A DNA stretch of 8,806 nucleotides from Euryarchaeota archaeon UBA62 (lineage in GTDB: Archaea; Thermoplasmatota; Poseidoniia; Poseidoniales; Thalassarchaeaceae), in assembly GCA_002502095.1 (NCBI GenBank), contig DAPJ01000031.1, positions 1 through 8,806 on the forward strand, given 5' to 3'. Numbering within the stretch: the stretch's first letter is position 1; the number at the start of each line of letters is the position of its first letter. Under the pieces are notes generated by a model. That model did not search any database and had not been told where the DNA came from. It was given only the letters and a program-made list of their open reading frames with translations. Of this stretch, positions 6,127-8,806 are shown in pieces. Position numbers and translations under genes: made by a program.

Positions 6127-6178
6127 TAGGTCCAATAGGCCTTCCGAAGGATGAAAGACCCCCAACTGTGTGACTAAT

Positions 6179-6184
6179 GGTGAT
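6179..6184 (+). promoter_or_regulatory. Ribosome binding site fixing the PCNA start
   Basis: GGTGAT, three bases before ATG 6188, is a good match to the archaeal anti-SD. It supports ATG 6188 over an upstream in-frame GTG at 6170, which would add six residues. Confidence 0.6.
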
Positions 6185-6187
6185 AAG

Positions 6188-6937
6188 ATGCTGAGAGTGA
6201 CTGCGAACACCCAATTGATGAGGGAAATTATCGACCTACTTTCTGTTTTGGCAGAGGAGGCGAAACTGGTCTGGGGGGAAAAGGGATTGCATACCATCGT
6301 GGTAGATGGCTCACATGTGGCCCTTCTATCGGCAACCATTGGGGATGAGTGCTTCGAGACATACGAGGTGGAGCCCGTAGAGATAGGAATAGAGCTGAGT
6401 AAGATGAGGGATTTGCTGAGTCTGGCTGGACCTGGAGATTTGGTTGAGATTGATTATGATGACGCAGTTGGAGCAATTAATGTCAGAGTTGGAGAGGTAC
6501 ATAGAATCCTTAGGGGCCTAGATGTTGGCACTATGACGCAACCTAAGATGCCGGAACTGGAGTTCAATAATAGTGCTACAATAGGCTCTGATAAGCTATC
6601 CAGAGCACTCCGAGCAGCGAAGATGGTGAACGAGCTGGTTAACCTGAGTCTTGATAGCACAAAGATGACTATTTCGGCAGATCAGGAAGCTGGAGAGAGC
6701 GTGACTGTGTCTTTCGAATCTGGTGAATTGAGTGAATTGAGCTCTCCCACCCCTACTAGTTCGACTTATTCTTTGCAATTCCTAGACCCTCTTACAAGGA
6801 AGCTCGCAGGCGGCCTTACGGAACAAGTGGTAGTCGAATTCCAGGAGAAATATCCACTTAGGATGTCATGGAACAGTAACGATGGCGGTGCAAGTTGGAC
6901 TTATTTCCTAGCTCCAAGAGTAACCAATGATCCTTGA
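6188..6937 (+). CDS. pcn: PCNA, DNA polymerase sliding clamp
   Basis: PCNA forms a ring around DNA that tethers polymerase, ligase, FEN1 and other replication and repair enzymes by their PIP boxes. At 249 residues it has the usual archaeal length and two-domain layout. The first domain opens with LRVTANTQLMREIIDLLSVL and contains LHTIVVDGSHVALL (about 34-47), the conserved strand that follows the first helix. The inter-domain connector loop is around PKMPELEFNN (about 119-128). The second domain carries LSRALRAAKMVNE, LDPLTRKLAGGL and KYPLRMSW, and the protein ends in FLAPRVTND, where the APR-type tail helps bind PIP peptides. Only one pcn gene is visible, consistent with the homotrimer of euryarchaea. 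It is probably transcribed with the upstream TFS gene. A glycosyltransferase gene with its own TATA-like element follows. Confidence 0.96.
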   Translation: MLRVTANTQLMREIIDLLSVLAEEAKLVWGEKGLHTIVVDGSHVALLSATIGDECFETYEVEPVEIGIELSKMRDLLSLAGPGDLVEIDYDDAVGAINVRVGEVHRILRGLDVGTMTQPKMPELEFNNSATIGSDKLSRALRAAKMVNELVNLSLDSTKMTISADQEAGESVTVSFESGELSELSSPTPTSSTYSLQFLDPLTRKLAGGLTEQVVVEFQEKYPLRMSWNSNDGGASWTYFLAPRVTNDP

Positions 6938-6950
6938 TTTGTTAGCGCTG

Positions 6951-6960
6951 TTTTGAATAC
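6951..6960 (+). promoter_or_regulatory. TATA-like element for the glycosyltransferase gene
   Basis: TTTTGAATAC lies 21-30 bases before ATG 6981, where an archaeal TATA box would drive a leaderless message. This fits the lack of any ribosome site before that ATG. Confidence 0.4.
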
Positions 6961-6980
6961 AAGTAGTCCAGTCGCATGTC

Positions 6981-8066
6981 ATGGGCGGTTCGGTTTGTGT
7001 CATTATCCCGTCCGTGGGTAATTCAACAGAGTTAGGCATAGCTATCGATGGCCTCCTAGCTCAGACGTATAGTGATATGTCGATTGTAGTAGTTGGCCCA
7101 GAGAGCGACCCAGGAAAAGATATCGCGGATTCCAAAGGAGTGCGCTTCATCGATGACAGGGGCTCCAAAACTAGAGCCGATGCATGTAACATCGCTTTGG
7201 AACAGACAGAGTCGGAATTTGTTTTCTTCACCGATGATGATGTGATTGTCCCTAGTAATTGGGTTGCCAATCTAGTTAGGTGGTTCGAAAGAGAGGATGT
7301 GTCAGGAGTTGGGGGCCCGAATTTTGCTCCACCAGAAGAGTCGACGTTATGGCAACGGGTTATCGATGTCACATTCTGCAGCACTATCTTCACTGCAGGA
7401 ACAAACTACGGTAAAGTAGGAGGATCAGATCTTGATGAAGTGAATCAGTTACCTGGAGTTAACTCGGCCTATAGGAGATCCGTACTGAATGAGATTGGTG
7501 GATTCGACGAAGGGGCAATAGGTGCTGAAGACGTACTGCTTGATTATCGAATAAGGGAAGCAGGACACAAGATTTGGACCGATAGGACTGCTGTAATGTG
7601 GCATCGAAGACGCGATCTCTCAAGAGTTAGGAAGCAAATTGGGAACTATGGACTAGTCAGGACCCTTGCGAGTAAAAAGTATCCTGAGCTTCATGAGTTT
7701 ACTCATACCCTAGTAGCTCTGTTTCCCCCACTTGTCATAGGGGCTTTTGCGTTCTTTTTCTGGGGACTAGCAAATGGAGGAATTGCATGGCCAGAATTCT
7801 GGGACATCAGGCTTTCATCTGTGCCTATGGGACTACCTAGGACAGGGGTCCATTTACTACCAAGCTTAGCTGTCCTGTACAACCTAATTGCTTGGTATGG
7901 ATCTTTCAAGGGAGCCTCTCCAAATAGAGATTTCTTGACAGTATTCTTATCTCCTATTGTTGCCTTTAGTCTTCATTGGAACTATGGAATAGGGGTTATT
8001 AGAGGCAATTTGAGAATACTTACTGGTAGGTCCGGACTTCAGATAGACGACCGTTCTCGAAGCTAG
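6981..8066 (+). CDS. Membrane-anchored family 2 glycosyltransferase
   Basis: This 361-residue protein has an N-terminal GT2 (GT-A fold) catalytic domain of about 230 residues, then three membrane segments at roughly 243-263, 289-308 and 318-340. Catalytic landmarks are the opening strand VCVIIPSVGN (5-14), the metal-binding DDD at 85-87 in FFTDDDVIVPSNW, PGVNSAYRRSVLNEIGGFD (158-176), and the acceptor-side acid pair Glu183-Asp184 in GAEDVLLDYRIREAG. A WHRRR segment follows at 207-211. The layout resembles ExoA-like enzymes that transfer a sugar from a nucleotide sugar to a lipid-linked acceptor on the inner face of the membrane. A role in protein N-glycosylation or surface polysaccharide is likely, but the sugar and acceptor cannot be read from sequence. 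No other glycan genes are nearby. ATG 6981 lacks a ribosome site and fits a leaderless message. The TAG stop overlaps the stop of the opposite-strand gene. Confidence 0.9.
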   Translation: MGGSVCVIIPSVGNSTELGIAIDGLLAQTYSDMSIVVVGPESDPGKDIADSKGVRFIDDRGSKTRADACNIALEQTESEFVFFTDDDVIVPSNWVANLVRWFEREDVSGVGGPNFAPPEESTLWQRVIDVTFCSTIFTAGTNYGKVGGSDLDEVNQLPGVNSAYRRSVLNEIGGFDEGAIGAEDVLLDYRIREAGHKIWTDRTAVMWHRRRDLSRVRKQIGNYGLVRTLASKKYPELHEFTHTLVALFPPLVIGAFAFFFWGLANGGIAWPEFWDIRLSSVPMGLPRTGVHLLPSLAVLYNLIAWYGSFKGASPNRDFLTVFLSPIVAFSLHWNYGIGVIRGNLRILTGRSGLQIDDRSRS

Positions 8067-8335
8067 CTTGGATTCTCTACCAAATGATCAATATAATCCA
8101 TGACCTCCTGAATCCTTTCATCTGGAATTTCCTTGTAAGACTGGCCGAATCTCCCCTTGACACATATGGCTACATGAGCATAAGGATTCCTTCCTTTCGG
8201 GTGATGGTGAGAGGCTGGCAACTTTCCGACTAACTTATCACCAGCCTCTTGGATGTACGTCCATATTATCCTGGAGTTTTCTCGGTTCAAGTTATTCACC
8301 TTCTTGGGAACATCCTTGATCCGTCCGCCCACCAT
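8063..8335 (-). CDS. Small basic protein of unknown function (90 residues)
   Basis: I cannot name this family. The product is basic, soluble and His-rich in the middle (LPASHHHPKGRNPYAHVA, about 39-56). Its C-terminal half, GRFGQSYKEIPDERIQEVMDYI (about 61-82), recalls the short helical tail found at the end of some phage and plasmid antirepressor-type proteins (FG-x-SYK-x-IP then a helix ending in YI). That likeness is from memory and weak, so no function is given. Two starts are possible. ATG 8335 gives 90 residues but overlaps the upstream membrane gene by 40 bases. GTG 8299 gives 78 residues and makes a GTGA overlap with the upstream stop, a typical arrangement for coupled genes. The likely domain lies entirely within the shorter version. 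The coding frame is intact, and its stop shares CTAG with the glycosyltransferase stop. Confidence 0.6.
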   Translation of the reverse strand: MVGGRIKDVPKKVNNLNRENSRIIWTYIQEAGDKLVGKLPASHHHPKGRNPYAHVAICVKGRFGQSYKEIPDERIQEVMDYIDHLVENPS

Positions 8336-8806
8336 GTTGGCTGTTTAGGCCTCCAGAATAAGCCAGACAATATCCCTAGGATTACTCCTCCTAAAATTAA
8401 TCCTGGCCATCCAGTCTCAATATATCCGGGGCTTGCATTGAAATGTGCCCAGAGAAACGAAGGAATAATTCCTAGTAAGATAATAATTGATATTTCCTCT
8501 AATAAGATTCTTCTTGTTTGAGGGCTATTAGGGAGTCGTGGCGCAATTGGATTCTTGTCGCTGCTCCCCCTTCTGACCACTCTTGCTAGCTTGCTGATCG
8601 AAGCTGTGGGATGCAGATACCTAGGTTTGGCTTTATTCCGGACCCATTCCCTGCATATCTCCAAGCTAGAGCCGTTACTCAGGAATGCCCTGCCATCACA
8701 AACTTTCCCCCAATACGATGATGAGATGCGGTCCTCTAAAACCTCGATATCCTTTCCTTCTCGTATTAGTCCCCTGTCATAGGCAAGTTGCCACTCCGAT
8801 TCTGAA
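8296..8806 (-). CDS. Unknown C-terminally membrane-anchored protein, partial (start outside window)
   Basis: The minus-strand frame is open from the right edge of the window (first full codon at 8805) to a TGA at 8298-8296, giving 169 residues. There is no ATG in its first 47 codons, so the true start probably lies beyond the window; a TTG at 8664 is an unlikely alternative. The visible part begins with an acidic/basic soluble segment (SEWQLAYDRGLIREGKDIE and SSSYWGKVCDG), then a basic region with LEICREWVRNKAKPRYLHP. Two membrane segments follow, at about residues 105-122 (ISIIILLGIIPSFLWAHF) and 133-150 (WPGLILGGVILGILSGLFW), and the protein ends in a short basic tail, SRMFPRR. The large soluble domain and C-terminal hairpin suggest a membrane-tethered protein. 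I recognise no family. It probably forms an operon with the small basic gene, whose start overlaps its stop. Confidence 0.6.
   Translation of the reverse strand, partial: SESEWQLAYDRGLIREGKDIEVLEDRISSSYWGKVCDGRAFLSNGSSLEICREWVRNKAKPRYLHPTASISKLARVVRRGSSDKNPIAPRLPNSPQTRRILLEEISIIILLGIIPSFLWAHFNASPGYIETGWPGLILGGVILGILSGLFWRPKQPTWWADGSRMFPRR

Noticed and set aside
6140..6150. CCTTCCGAAGG near-palindrome between TFS and PCNA
   Set aside because: It occurs once, is only 11 bases, leaves a one-base loop as a hairpin, and has no T tract. It is not enough for an operator or terminator.
8249..8521. 90-codon plus-strand open frame at the right end
   Set aside because: It is antisense to two same-strand genes with better start, overlap and membrane-segment evidence.
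1..8806. Defence island, mobile element or CRISPR array
   Set aside because: There are no spacer-repeat arrays, terminal inverted repeats, transposase, nuclease or toxin-antitoxin signatures in any frame.

Overview
The window most likely comes from an uncultivated marine euryarchaeon of the Poseidoniales (Marine Group II) type. It carries core archaeal information-processing genes: the box C/D guide-RNP proteins Nop5 and fibrillarin, transcription factor S and a PCNA sliding clamp. These are mixed with genes that look bacterial in origin: an alphaproteobacterial-style Fpg DNA glycosylase, the end of an IcmF-type acyl-CoA mutase, and a CrcB/Fluc fluoride channel. The class assignment is an inference from this mixture, the moderate GC content and the compact layout. 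No 16S rRNA or tRNA gene is present to fix it.

Layout from left to right. Positions 1-672 (+) hold the C-terminal end of a B12-dependent acyl-CoA mutase cut by the window edge. Facing it on the minus strand are an aquaporin-family channel with an unusual predicted selectivity filter, an unrecognised 195-residue protein in AT-richer DNA, and Fpg. A divergent region then leads to a small DUF4190-like membrane protein (+), which abuts fibrillarin tail to tail. Fibrillarin is the downstream member of a two-gene nop5-flpA operon on the minus strand. A second divergent region separates nop5 from a rightward series: fluoride channel, transcription factor S, PCNA, and a membrane-anchored family 2 glycosyltransferase. 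The right end carries two minus-strand genes: a small basic protein and, upstream of it, a two-helix membrane protein that runs off the window.

Functionally, nop5 and flpA make two of the three protein components of the 2'-O-methylation guide RNP. TFS rescues arrested RNA polymerase and PCNA tethers replication and repair enzymes; their close spacing suggests a joint transcript. Fpg removes oxidised purines. The aquaporin, fluoride channel and glycosyltransferase are membrane or envelope functions with no evident link to one another.

Gene packing is tight. No gap exceeds about 150 bases, the longest being 1947-2093. At three convergent junctions genes are 6 bases apart, abut stop to stop, or overlap through a palindromic stop. 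I found no CRISPR array, insertion sequence, tRNA, rRNA or clear new multi-gene system. The best leads are the divergent Nop5 motif, the arginine-less aquaporin filter, the transferred Fpg, and the unknown genes at 1359-1946 and 8063-8806.
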